From Megachile rotundata (Eukaryota > Arthropoda > Insecta > Hymenoptera > Megachilidae), in the NCBI RefSeq assembly GCF_050947335.1, contig NC_134993.1, positions 12,338,001-12,402,000 of the forward strand: a stretch of 64,000 nt of DNA. The letters are read 5' to 3'. The notes under the pieces were generated by a model that saw only the letters and a list, made by a program, of their open reading frames with translations, searched no databases and had not been told where the DNA came from. The position numbers and the translations under genes were made by a program. This document shows, one piece after another, positions 1 through 12,800 of this stretch. The number at the start of each line of letters is the position of its first letter. Within the stretch, counting starts at the first letter, position 1.

Positions 1-2
1 TG

Positions 3-161
3 AGGAAGTTAGGTGAAGACTTTATGCCATTGTTACCAGAAACCATACCGTTCCTAGCAGAGTTACTAGAAGATGAGGACGAAGCTACAGAGAAGTGTGC
101 CCAGAACGCAGTTCGCACCCTTGAAGAAATTCTAGGGGAACCCTTACAGAAATATTTCTAA
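3..161 (+). CDS. HEATR1: HEATR1/UTP10 homologue, C-terminal end (partial)
   Basis: This is the last 52 codons of a gene entering from the left edge, ending in TAA at 159-161. The peptide has a run LPETIPFLAELLEDEDE and ends GEPLQKYF. I recognise this as the C-terminus of HEATR1 (yeast Utp10), a large HEAT-repeat protein of the U3 small-subunit processome that acts in the nucleolus in rRNA transcription and pre-18S processing. No intron is needed in the visible part. A polyadenylation signal lies about 60 bases downstream. The gene is convergent with the long minus-strand gene, and their 3' ends nearly meet. The identification rests on a short but characteristic tail recalled from memory; the rest of the gene is outside the window. 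Confidence 0.82.
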   Translation, partial: RKLGEDFMPLLPETIPFLAELLEDEDEATEKCAQNAVRTLEEILGEPLQKYF

Positions 162-223
162 TTCAACTTCATACTGTATGTTCATATTCCATTAATACTG
201 TAAATTATAATCATCATTTGTAC

Positions 224-229
224 AATAAA
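224..229 (+). terminator. Poly(A) signal of the HEATR1 homologue
   Basis: AATAAA lies 63 bases after the HEATR1 stop codon in AT-rich sequence, the expected place for 3' end formation. Confidence 0.6.
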
Positions 230-305
230 TCAAACTATTTTTTATCAATATTTAATTCAACTGAAAGAAAGGGAACATTAAAGACAATATTAAGAAAAAC
301 ATCCG

Positions 306-311
306 TTTATT
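306..311 (-). terminator. Candidate poly(A) signal of the SUEL/CUB/CCP gene
   Basis: On the minus strand this reads AATAAA, about 360 bases beyond the distal stop codon (671-673) of the minus-strand gene. With the plus-strand signal at 224-229 it would put the two convergent 3' ends within roughly 100 bases. The 3'UTR would be about 312-670; no other reading frame is supported there. Confidence 0.45.
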
Positions 312-670
312 CTTAACTTAGTCACAGTTCGGACGAAATATAGAATATATTATTTCCTTATATTATAATACATTATCGTATGTTGTATACGCGTGTGTCT
401 GTGTACAATGTGTGTATGTGTACGTGTATATGTTTACGCAAAATACGTGGCAGCACTTAAATAGGCGCCTGAGTTACTAAAATATTGACAGCGAATTTCT
501 AAACGAGCGGCGACGAGCGCATTTATAGTCTTTCCTCGAGAGTGCCTCCGTCATTTCCGTTCGTCTCATTTCACTAAAATCCGAACAGACACGAGATTTC
601 GAATGTTCCTTCGCTTGACCGCGTTAAGAGAGCAATGTCTCTCTTTGTTTTTGGAGATTCATTTTTTGTT

Positions 671-841
671 TCAATTTTTTGGGAGATCATTCTCGTAGAA
701 AAATGCAACGTAGGCCTTCTCGCTGACGCTTTTGCCTGGCACTGTGAACTTGGAGTTGTTGGTAGGGCGAATCACACCTGGGGCACTTCTGCTGAGTTCC
801 GCAATGCCATCTCCTCGCCTTGTTCCATAGATGGAACTTTC
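671..841 (-). CDS. Exon 8: cytoplasmic tail and stop (acceptor ambiguous)
   Basis: Two acceptors lie five bases apart in TTTGCAGGAAAG. Using CAG (exon from 841) gives 22 residues after the junction codon, ending EVPQV with TGA at 772-774. Using AAAG (exon from 836) opens a 54-residue tail ending NDLPKN with TGA at 671-673. The CAG is the stronger site. The longer frame has better coding character (many C/G-ending codons down to about position 700, then AT-rich UTR). I cannot decide between them; both may be used. Confidence 0.6.
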   Translation of the reverse strand, partial: ESSIYGTRRGDGIAELSRSAPGVIRPTNNSKFTVPGKSVSEKAYVAFFYENDLPKN

Positions 842-3800
842 CTGCAAATAAAATGTTTTTGTTAATTCGTTTGTAATTATTTTGAAAAGCATACTACAAT
901 TTAACCTTAAAATTAGTAGCTTAACTAAAACCAGGATGAATTGAGGTTATAACTATGGTAGTATAGTATTTTTTATATACATTTTTATAGTCTCAGAATC
1001 TTAAGTCTGAATAACATTAACCAGATTTTTTAATTACATTTGTAATTAATATTCATGTATTCATAAAATTCAAACTGGAATCTTTAAAGTACATCAAGTG
1101 ATTCCAACGCTGGCTGTCAGATGTCAGTTAACTACATTTTCTCACAAGTCCTCGCACTTATTCTTCTGATATATACAACTTCTAAACTTTTCTAATCAAA
1201 CGAAAATATAGTACTAATTCAAGTGTCAATTATATTCTAACCAATTGCACTTAACTATTGAATTATGTTCATTGTTTTTACGCGCGGCAAAAGTCTGACT
1301 CATAGCGATCTGTAATGACGCCATGTTTGAATTGCGTGTTAAATTAAAGAGCGCCAATTTGAATTACATTTAACTGAAATGCTTCAAATTAGAATTCTAT
1401 TGACTTAAATCGAACGAATCCTTGAACTACGCTGATTAGACTTAGATTGAATGTAAATGGCGGCAAATTTGAATTGCATAGAATGACATAACAGTAAATT
1501 AGAATGACGTCAAATAAAATGGCGCCAAATTCAAATCGTATCAAACCAAATCTTCTTTTTTTCAAAGAAATTAACTTAACCAGAAGTAAAAAAATAATTT
1601 TAATGAAGTAAAAGCGAGTTTCTCTACAATTTGAGAGTATTAAAAGGAACTTTGGACAATGATACGAACTTTACTCACCTCTTTCTGTATTGGAAGATGA
1701 TGTACACGATGATGGCATTGCCAACGAACAGCAGAGCAATTAGGACGGTGGGTAAGACCACGTCTGTAAGGTCGAAAGCAAAGATTAGAGGAACGTTATC
1801 TGACCACGTGCGGATTTTCAGTGAGTGCTATTCGCGGTTTCGCCGTTCACGCCTCCACAAAAGTGGCACAGTGAACTTTGAACACATCGTGAGTTGACTA
1901 ATCGGTCGAAGTTTGCTGTTCGAGAGATCATTTCCGCGGCTGATTATTATCCCTTGATCTGACTTAATGCTTAAATTTACACTTTGACGACTACACATTT
2001 CATAGAAATTTTTATTACGAGATCGATTATAAAATTATGTGAAATTGAATTTTTTTAATCCCTCATAATTTGAGTGCTAATGAAAGTAATATATTTCTGC
2101 GTTTTTAATGAACCGTAATTAAAATGTTTATTACGTGATAATTATGTCTACCTTTATATACGATAAGTAGCAGGTAAAAGTAACGTCAGTGGAGTTCAAA
2201 TTATTTATAAGAACGTAATTGCTTACTCATTAATACTTGATCAATATTTAACGTTAAGTGCTCTATTAAAGCACTTTCGTGCATTTAAATTCGACAATGA
2301 ATATTTACACGAAAATTTACATCCGTGATTGAATATTTATACAAGAGTTTTCTCACCGGCATAAAAATAAATCCGACATAATTTATTAAATTTGCAATTT
2401 AAAGCTGACGTTAATTGAACCGAAACGTAAGTAATTTTATTAACTTTGTATAAGTTCCTTGAAGGTTTCAAGAAATAAATTATTAAAGGAATAATGAATT
2501 TACTGTCTGCAGGGTTAATCGTCCCGAATAGACAATGATGTTAATAGCAAAAAAGAAATTGACGTAATTATCTATACAAACAAGGCTTGTTTTATTCCCT
2601 AAATAGACTTGAAAACACAATGAATGGTGTCCATTTAAGCGCTGTCAATGTAAACATGTTTGCCAGTGATCGGTGACAAAAAGAACACAGTGAAATCATG
2701 TGTTGATTATTGATTGACGAATGCAAATGATCGTTTCGACGAAACGATAGTTGTAATTCTGGATGTGTCAATAAAGTGTGTGGTTATGAATGCTAATATT
2801 AACGTGAGGATGCTGAGATATTTGCATATGAGGATCTAGGGATATGGAGACATAGAGATGTGAGAATTTGGGGATTTTGAGAGTTGGGAATTTTTAAATT
2901 GGGTGATTTAGGAATTTATGAATAGGGGAATTTGGAAAGTGGGGAATTCGGAATCTGGGGAATTTGAAATTTGGGGAATTTGGAATCTGGGGAATTTGGA
3001 ATCTAGGGAATCTGGAATCTAGGGAATTTGAAATTTGGGGAATTTGGAATATGGGGAATTCGAAATTTGGGGAATTTGGAATCTAGGGAATCTGGAATCT
3101 AGGGGATTTGGTATCTAGGAAATTTGAAATTTGGGGAATTCGGAATCTAGGGTATTTGGAATCTGGGGAATTTGGAATCTAGGGGATTTGGAATCTAGGA
3201 AATTTGGGGAATTCGGAATCTAGGGAATTTGGAATCTGGGGAATTTGGAATCTAGGGAATCTGGAATCTAGGGGATTTGGAATCTAGGGAATTTGTAATC
3301 TAGGGGATTTGGAATCTAGGAAATTTGAAATTTGGGGAATTCGGAATCTAGGGAATTTGGAATCTAGGGGATTTGGAATATAGGGAATTTGGAATATAGT
3401 GAATTTGAAATTTGGGGAATTCGGAATCTGGGGAATTTGGAATCTAGAGAATTTGGCATCTAGGGAATTTGGAATCTAGGGAATTTGGGGAATTTGGAAT
3501 CTAGTGAATTTGGAGTTTGGGGAATTTGAGATCTAGGGAATTTGAAATTTGGAGAATTTTGGATCTAGGGAATTTGCAAACGATAAAATATTACTTTACC
3601 CTTCAAACACTAATGAGTTCATTATTACACACAGTTAACTCGCAATTAAAAAATTTTTTAAATGAAAAATTTTATTTCAACTTATCAATTACGAACGTTC
3701 CTTTACTAATTGTTGAAAATTGTAGTACTGCATTTCAAAGTATATTTGCTACATAAAGAAAATAAGCAAAGATACGGACAAACGTAAATAACGATAAGAA

Positions 3801-6800
3801 ATTGCAAAGTCGATTTTCGCAATGCTGTTATCACGGAGCTTAGGCTGTTAATTCGAGCAATACAAACTGCCTCTTGCATTATTTTTTCAGGTACGAATCG
3901 TTACATATGTCAACACGTACTGGAGGTTAAGACTCGATTAATTAGTTGTTGAAGTTCAGAAGTTACGTTTGTAGGATTATAAAATGCAAGGTATTTACGC
4001 CGATGACAAACGATGTTACGTAACAGGTGGATAAGTACAGTGCAATTTTAAGCGTCCATTATGTAAGAATTACGTTGGCGAAAATTTTCCTCGTTCGAGA
4101 ATTGTAATATGAGCGTGACACTTTATCGAAAGGGCAGCAGGGATATGATCTAAGAAATGCGAGCTTAGTTTTGTGCGATACGATTCCTGGAAAAAAATCG
4201 ATGTCGCGGTTCAACTTGATCGTTATGTGACAAAGAAAATGGCGATACTGACACTAATCGTGAGATTTTTAGTGACATTTGACCGTGTTCGTTGAAAGCG
4301 TAGATTACGATACTTTTATCGTGCAATGTGGAATTTATTAACATTAATCACACCATCACGTGTTTGACTTTTATAATTCGCGGCTGTCACATTTTTTATG
4401 TTTTTTATATTTTTATGTATTGATGTTTCGATTAGTTTCGTTATTTCGATTATTTTAATTACTTCGATTATTTCGATTACTACGATTATTTCGATTACTA
4501 CGATTATTTCGATTGTTTCGATTATTTCGATTGCTGCGATTACTTCGATTATTTCGATTATTTTGATTATTTCGATTACTTCGACTATTGCGATTACTTC
4601 GATTATTTCGACTATTGCGATTACTTCGATTATTTCGATTATTTCGATTATTTCGATTACTTCGATTATTTCGATTACTTCGATTATTTCGATTACTTCG
4701 ATTACTTCGATTATTTCGATTATTTCGATTACTTCGATTATTTCGATTATTTCGATTATTTCGATTATTTCGATTATTTCGATTACTTCGATTATTTCGA
4801 TTACTACGATTATTTCGATTATTTCGATTGTTTCGATTATTTCGATTGCTGCGATTACTTCGATTATTTCGATTACTTCGATTATTTCGATTACTTCGAT
4901 TATTTCGATTATTTCGATTATTTCGACTATTGCGATTACTTCGATTATTTCGACTATTGCGATTACTTCGATTACTTCGATTATTTCGATTATTTCGATT
5001 ATTTCGATTATTTCGATTATTTCGATTACTTCGATTATTTCGATTATTTCGATTATTTCGATTACTTCGATTATTTCGATTACTTCGATTATTTCGATTA
5101 TTTCGATTATTTCGATTACTTCGATTACTTCGATTATTTCGATTATTTCGATTATTTCGACTATTGCGATTACTTCGATTACTTCGATAATTTCGATTAA
5201 TTCAATTACTTCGATTATTTCGATATCTCGATTTCTCGATATTTCGATTTCTTAATAATTCAACAGTTTTTCTATATTTTTCTAACAATGCTGTCCGATT
5301 ATATCGTTATTTAATCAACATTAATAACCACAACAAAAATCAGTAACAAAAATAATACAAAATAATAACAATAACACAAAATTATTACAATATAATTTGT
5401 ACTTTTTCCAAGGCCACAAATAATTCTCAATATTATACTACCTGCGCATTTCACGACATCAATATTCTTTATAATTTCGAATGTCTTTTAATAGCAATAA
5501 AGAGTGTGCATTCGTCAGTTTCTACAATTTACATCACAAAACAAATACTATTCTATATACAGTAAATAAAAAAAGAATTAAAAAATGCTGACACAAATTT
5601 ATGCACATACGAATAACACTATAAGTAAAGTGTTAAACACATGTTCGTGCACATGAACATTATAATTTTTTATCACTGTTTGAACATGAAAATTAATGAA
5701 TTTTACTTTCAAATGAATTTTTTATATTCATGAATTCTAAACAATGATTTGTTAATGGTGTACAATTTCAAATTATTGAATTATTTATATCAGTTTACTT
5801 TACCTGCAGATTATAACAAAGTAAAAAATATTTTCATTATTATAAATGAAAATTATAAAAAGAACTCGTGTATTAAATATTTCTTTGTAAACAATTTCAA
5901 AAGAACGCTAACAAAATGTCCGCCATTTTTCACCCACTTAACCTCAATTTTCAATAAATTTTCAATTAATTATCACTGAATTTTCAAATATTCTTTCACA
6001 CATATTCACACATATTAGAACTCCACATATATTTGCTATATATTTAAAGTTTACAAGAATTGTCACTAAAAAATAGCAATAATTGTCACTCAAGAAAAAA
6101 TAATATTTAAATAAAAAATAAATTGTATTCTACAAAATATGTAATCGTCAAAGTGTAACTCACTTCACAAGAACGAAGCTGATCACTGATTATTAAAATT
6201 ATAATTTTGAACCTTGAGGGTTAAAACCACCCTTGAGGTTATGGTTTTCATATGAACACTGTTTGAACTGATTAAAAGTAAAATATTAGTGCAAAAAATA
6301 ATATTCGAGGTTGGTTCACTGACCTACGACGTAGTCTGTTTGCTTCATCATGGCTGATTGCGCCGAATCCATAATGTTCCCGTTGCCAACCGCGTCTGCG
6401 TTCTCACCCCGTCCAATTCTGACCCCTGAGCCGACCACGTTGTCACCGGAAAGACTGGACAACTGATTATGTTCGTGTTCTGTCTTCAGGATCACTGCTG
6501 ACGTGGCTGTGGACATAGTACAAACAATATTAATTTAATGTTGACAATTTTAATTCAATTTTTTTTTATGTAGTGTTTATTGATTTTTTTTATGAGGGTG
6601 TGATTATGGTATAAATAATGTATGATAGCACTTCTAGAATTTTAGTGATTTAGAAAATTTCGGAATTTGGGATTTGAAAATTTTAGGGGTGGGTAATTTT
6701 GGAAGTTGGGAATTTAGGTGGTGGGGAATTAAGGAGTTGGGAATTTAGGCGGTGGGATATTAAGGAATTGGGGAATTTGGGAAGTGGGAAATTAAGGAAT

Positions 6801-9800
6801 GGGGGGATTTAGCTAGTGGGGAATTTAGATAGTGGGAAATTAGGAAACTGAGGAATTTAGGAAGTGGGAAATTAGGAAACTGAGGAATTTAGGAAGTGGG
6901 AAATTAAGGAATTGGGGAATCTGGGAAGTGGGAAATTAAGCAATGGGGGGATTTAGCTAGTGGGGAATTTAGGAAGTGGGAAATTAGGAAACTGAGGAAT
7001 TTAGGAAGTGGGAAATTAAGGAATTGGGGAATCTGGGAAGTGGGAAATTAAGTAATGGGGGGATTTAGCTAGTGGGGAATTTAGGAAGTGGAAAATTAGG
7101 AAGCAGAGGAATTTAGGAAGTGGGAAATTAGGAAACTGAGGAATTTAGGAAATGGGAAATTAGGAAACTGAGGAATTTAGGAAATGGGAAATTAAGGAAT
7201 TGGGGAATCTGGGAAGTGGGAAATTAAGTAATGGGGGGATTTAGCTAGTGGGAAATTAGGAAACTGAGGAATTTAGGAAGTGGGAAATTAAGGAATTGGG
7301 GAATCTGGGAAGTGGGAAATTAAGGAATGGGGGGATTTAGCTAGTGGGGAATTTAGGAAATAGGAAATTTAGAAACTGGGCAATTTAGCTAATGGGGTAT
7401 TTAGGAAGTAGGAAATTAAGGAATTGAGAAAAATATCAAGTGAAAAATTTAAGAATTTGGAAATTGAAAAATTTAATAACCCAAAAAGGAAATTTGAAAA
7501 CATCTCCCTTCAGCAAATATAAAATTAGAAACATCATAAAAATCATTTCTTGAAAATTAATTAAGTGAATAATCTATAAGAATGTATAGTACTACTTCCT
7601 ATCCCCTGCAACTGTACATTCTAACAACAGGCATCGAAGAAACCGAACATAAATCACAATACAAAGGAGAAAGAAGCTTCTGAACAAAAATCTCTAATAC
7701 AGATTCATCTCCTTGGCCTGGTTCGCTCGAGAACGTTGTAAAAGCAGCAATTTGCAAGGAGCAGCATAAATCCTATACACCTGGATGTTAATCCTCCGAG
7801 TCGGCAGAAGAACGCGTCCTCGCATTAAGTCTCAACCAGAAGAAAATCTATACAGGGTCTCTCAGAAATATGAACCCACCCTTATATTTCGTAAACAGCT
7901 TTAATTATACAAAAAAATATTTCATGGAAATTGTGAAATATTAAGGGACATTAAGGGAAATTTTCCAAATATCAAGCTTCTATAATTTAAAATTCGGCAA
8001 AATCTAAATTTCTCAAATTCAAAATTCCCCAGATTCCAAATTCTCCAGATTTCAAACTCCTCAAATTTCAGATTTCCTAAATTCTAAATTCCCCAAAATT
8101 CCAAATTCCCCAAATCCCAAATTCCCCAAATCCCAAATTCCCCAAATCCCAAATTCCCCAAAATTCCAAATTCCCCAAATCCCCCAAATCCCAAATTTCC
8201 CAAATCCCAAATTCCCCAAATCCCAAATTCCCCAAATCCCAAATCCCAAATTCCCCAAATCCCAAATTCCCCAAATCCCAAATTCCCCAAATCCCAAATT
8301 CCCCAAAATTCCAAATTTCCCAAATCCCAAATTCCCAAAATTCCAAATTCCCCAAATACCAAATTCCCCAAGTTTCTAAACTCCCTAGATCTCCTATTCC
8401 TCAAATTCCAAATTCCCCAAATTCCAAAATCCTCAAAATTCAAAAATTCTCCAAATCCCAAATTCCCCAAAATTCCAAATTCCCCAAATCCCAAATTCCC
8501 TAAAATCCCAAATTCCCCAAAATCCCAAATTCCCCAAAATCCCAAATTCCCCAAATCCCAAATTTCCACCTTCTCCAATTCCCAAATTCCCCAAATCCCA
8601 AATTCCTCAAATCCCAAATTCCCCAAATCCCAAATTTCCTAAATCCCAAATCCCCAAATCCCAAATTCCCCAAATCTCAAATTCCCCAAAATCCCAAATT
8701 CCCCAAAATCCCAAATTCCCCAAATCCCAAATTTCCCAAAATTCCAAATTTCCCAAATCCCAAATTCCCCAAAATTCCAAATTCCCCAAATCCCAAATTC
8801 CCTAATTCCCCAAAATCCCAAATTCCCCAAAATCCCAAATTCCCCAAAATCCCAAATTCCTAAACTCCCTAGATGTCCTATTTCTCAAATTCCAAATTCC
8901 CCAAAATCCCAAATTCCAAAATTCCCCAAATCCCAAATTCCCCAAAATCCCTAGTATCGCAAATTACTTTGTAGACCCAGTACATCGACTGTACCATAAA
9001 TATATTTTACAATCTCTCTAAGGCGATTCTCGGTATTACGAAGGGAGTGTCGAGGGAGCGGCAGCAGCTCTAAAAACAGAAGAGCCATTGTAGAACGCGG
9101 TCTGGGTTAAGTCTTCTCTCGTTGAACGTTTCGACGAATCGCCGTCGTAAAACATCGCGTGGGAAAAAAAGAAACATTTAGTTTCGAGTAATTACCGTGT
9201 GCCCAACGGGGAACGCCATTTTGTGTTATTATGCGCGCGCAATTGGCGCGGGGACATTGGAAGGGCCTTTCTTGCGTATTTTGTAATCTACCTAGCATTT
9301 TTGTGGCTCGGTAAATGCAGGTTTTATGGAGGGAAAAAATTTTGCGGAGATCGACTGTACGGCTGAGAAGATGGCAGCTCGAGGCTATTGGCCGCTGGCG
9401 TCGTATTTCTTGTAAATGACGTAGTAGTTATTTTTTTATTTTGTAAATGGGTCTAGGTTACGCTTCTAAACAACTACAATTAATTGTTTATAATAAATAA
9501 ATTGTTAACAATGGTTTATAATAAATAATTGTTAATAATAACTGTTATATTGAACAAATTCATATACATGGAAGAATTTAGATAAAATTTTATACATTAT
9601 CACAGAAAATGTCCCAAAATTCCAAAGTTCGTTCGCAAGATGTAATCAATAAAGTAATCAATTATCGATCAATCATTTTTATAAACATCAATGCAACACA
9701 AGTGTGTCTCAATTTCTGTTCGAATTACACGAGGCACGAATTCGCATGCTCTTCAAAATTCATATCTCTTTGATGTTTGTATAAAATGTTTGCGAGTGTA

Positions 9801-12800
9801 CATATTTTTGTCGAGAGTCTGATAACGTATCGGTAACACGATTAGTTGTGCTCACAGAGATGTTAACCTTTCATAAATAAAAATAAGCGATCGTAATACA
9901 AAACCATCATTCAATATTGATACTGTAAATTTGAAGAAAATAAAAAGAAATCATTTTCTTCCGATGCGTTTATGTAACGTGTGCAAAACAAGCCGTGGTT
10001 ATTTGATACGTCAGTATTTATATACCGTGATGCGTTATTGATAAACGAAAAGTTTCGAGAGGATATGGTTGGGGCCGGGGACTAAGATTATTGGGGATTC
10101 AAAGTCTTGGGAGTTTGGAGGTTTTGGATTTTTTAAGTTATTTTTGGGGATTTAGGGAGTGAATTGGAATTTTGGGACTTTAGAATTTTGGGACCTAGGG
10201 ATTTTGGGAGAATACAATTTTGGGACCTAAGGATTTTGGGAGAATCGAATTTTAGGATTATAGAGATTTGGGACCCAGGGATTTTGGGACTATAGAGTTT
10301 TGAGACCTATGAATTTTGGGAGAATATAATTTTGGGACCTAAGGATTTTGGGACTATAGAGTTTTGGGACCTAAGAATTTTGGGGCAATAGAATTTTGGG
10401 TCTTAGGGATTTTGGGACTATAGAGTTTTGGAACCTAAGAATTTTGGGGCAATAGAATTTTGGGACCTAAGGATTTTGGGACCTAGGGATTTTGGGATCT
10501 AAGGATTATGGGAGATTCGAATTTTGGGACTATAGAGATTTGGGACCTAGGGATTTTGAGACTATAGAGTTTTGAAATCTATGAATTTTGGGACCTAAGG
10601 ATTTTGGGACTATAGAGATTTGGGACCTAGGGATTTTAGGACTATAGAGTTTTAAGATCTAGAGATTTTGGGGCAATAGAATTTTGGAACCTAGGGATTT
10701 TGCGACTATAGAGATGGGATCTAGGGATTTTGGGACCTTTAGAATTTTGGGACTTATAGGAGTCTGGGACCTTGTAATTTTGGGACTTACGAATCTTGAG
10801 AATGTAGAAATTTGAAAGTTTGGGCCTTTAGATATTTTCCAACTTTCAAACTTCCTAAAAACCATAATATCCCAAAATTTCATAAGTCCCAGAATCCCTA
10901 AGCCCAAAATTCTAAATTTCCAAAACCTTAAATCCCCAGAACCTTAAGTCCCCAAATCTCCAAACCAATAAATTTCTCAAAATTCCAAAATCCTTCAGTC
11001 TCAAAATTTCCCAAATCCTTCAATCCAAAACCAAAATTCTATAAACCCAAAACTCATAAGTCCCAAAACTAGTGCCATAAATCCATCACTATACTCAACG
11101 TCCTTAAATAAATTACCAAACACCATGAAACTTCTTAAATCGTTAAAAAACTTGCACAAAAATAAAAAAATGTCCAACAGTACACCACAACACGTAATTC
11201 CAAAACAATATCTATAAAATTACCAACAGCGTTTCTTTATGGTCCCCCACAAGAGATCCGAAGCACTAATTAATTTTTAATGGCGTCACAAGAAACACTT
11301 TCTACCCGTCCTTCTCCCGTCACGTTATCCCGTTGAATAAATTCGATGCTCGTTATAAATTCCGGTCGTTTACGCGGTTCGTACAAAGACACATGTTCTT
11401 ATCAAGCATCCAGCGGAAACCACAAATGTTCGAAGCTGTGACACGATGATAAGAGTTTAATATATTACCTCTCGTAATCGGTGGCCCAAATAGGGAAAGC
11501 TACAACGTTTCCACGATAAACATTTTGAGTAACTAATTTTAATGTGGTGTATTTTGTTGAATTTTTATTTTTAACTTTGTTAAATGAATTTTTATTTTTT
11601 ACTTTGTTAAATGAATTTTTATTTTTTACTTTGTTAAATGCTTTTTTAAATTTTTATTTTTAACTTTGTTAAATGCTTTGTTGAATTTTTATTTTTAACT
11701 TTGTTAAATGCTTTGTTGAATTTTTATTTTTAACTTTGTTAAATGCTTTGTTGAATTTTTATTTTTAACTTTGTTAAATGCATTGTTGAATTTTTATTTT
11801 TAACTTTGTTAACTGCTTTGTTGAATTTTTATTTTTAATTTTGTTAAATGAATTTTTTAAACTTTAGGTTTAAAATTTTATTTCAGAATTTTTTTGGTAA
11901 ATTTATTTTTAAGACACTTTTGTGTTGTTATTTTTAGAGAATTATTTTTATATTATTATTTTATTTTTATACTGTATTTTTATGTTGGTCATTTTAGAAT
12001 GTTATTATATTTGTTTATTATTATATTTATAGGGTGTTATTTTTTTCTGCTATTTTATTTTTCTAATATTATTTTTATAGGGTGTTATTTTTTTTCTGCC
12101 ATTGTATTTTCCTAATATTATATTTATATTGCCATTTTTCTATTACTGTTTTATTTTTAGATCATTATTTTTAACCTCTTAATTTTAAATTTTATTATTT
12201 TTAACCTCTAAATTTTAAATTATTATTTTAATTTTTGTAATGATATTTTTTGAACTACTATTTTATTTTTATACAATTAGTTTAATGCAACTATTTTATA
12301 ACATTATCTATAATATCTTAATGTGAGTAATTGTCATATTTCACAATTTTCACAACTTCTTCAATAATTCTAAATGCAAATTAAAATTTGGCAATTTAAT
12401 TAACGAAATTGTAACTTTATATTATGTTTGCACTTGACATATAATGACGTTATGGAATCTGTTAAATTAATTATTTCAATTTGGGCTATTCAATTTCAGG
12501 ACAATTCCCACGACAGTTGACTCGTTGATCACCGTGATGCCAAAGTGACCCCTCAAATTTTGTATAATTGAATAATTCATAAAGGTGGGCTGTGGACACA
12601 CGACATTTACAAAATTAGTAGTGACAAAATATAAATTTAAAAATTAGTCCATCAAGGTCATTCATTTATTCATTATTTTTTATAGTACTTTAAAATTTTA
12701 ATTAAAATTTTTTACCTCGCATAAAATTTTCCCCAAAGTTTAATAAATAAAAATAAATTCCTAGAAATACCATTACTAAAAATATGAAAATTGTTTAATG

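Noticed and set aside
4398..5255. A 285-codon open frame of Ile/Ser/Thr
   Set aside because: It is the direct translation of the 9-bp minisatellite; no gene-like ends, no complexity.
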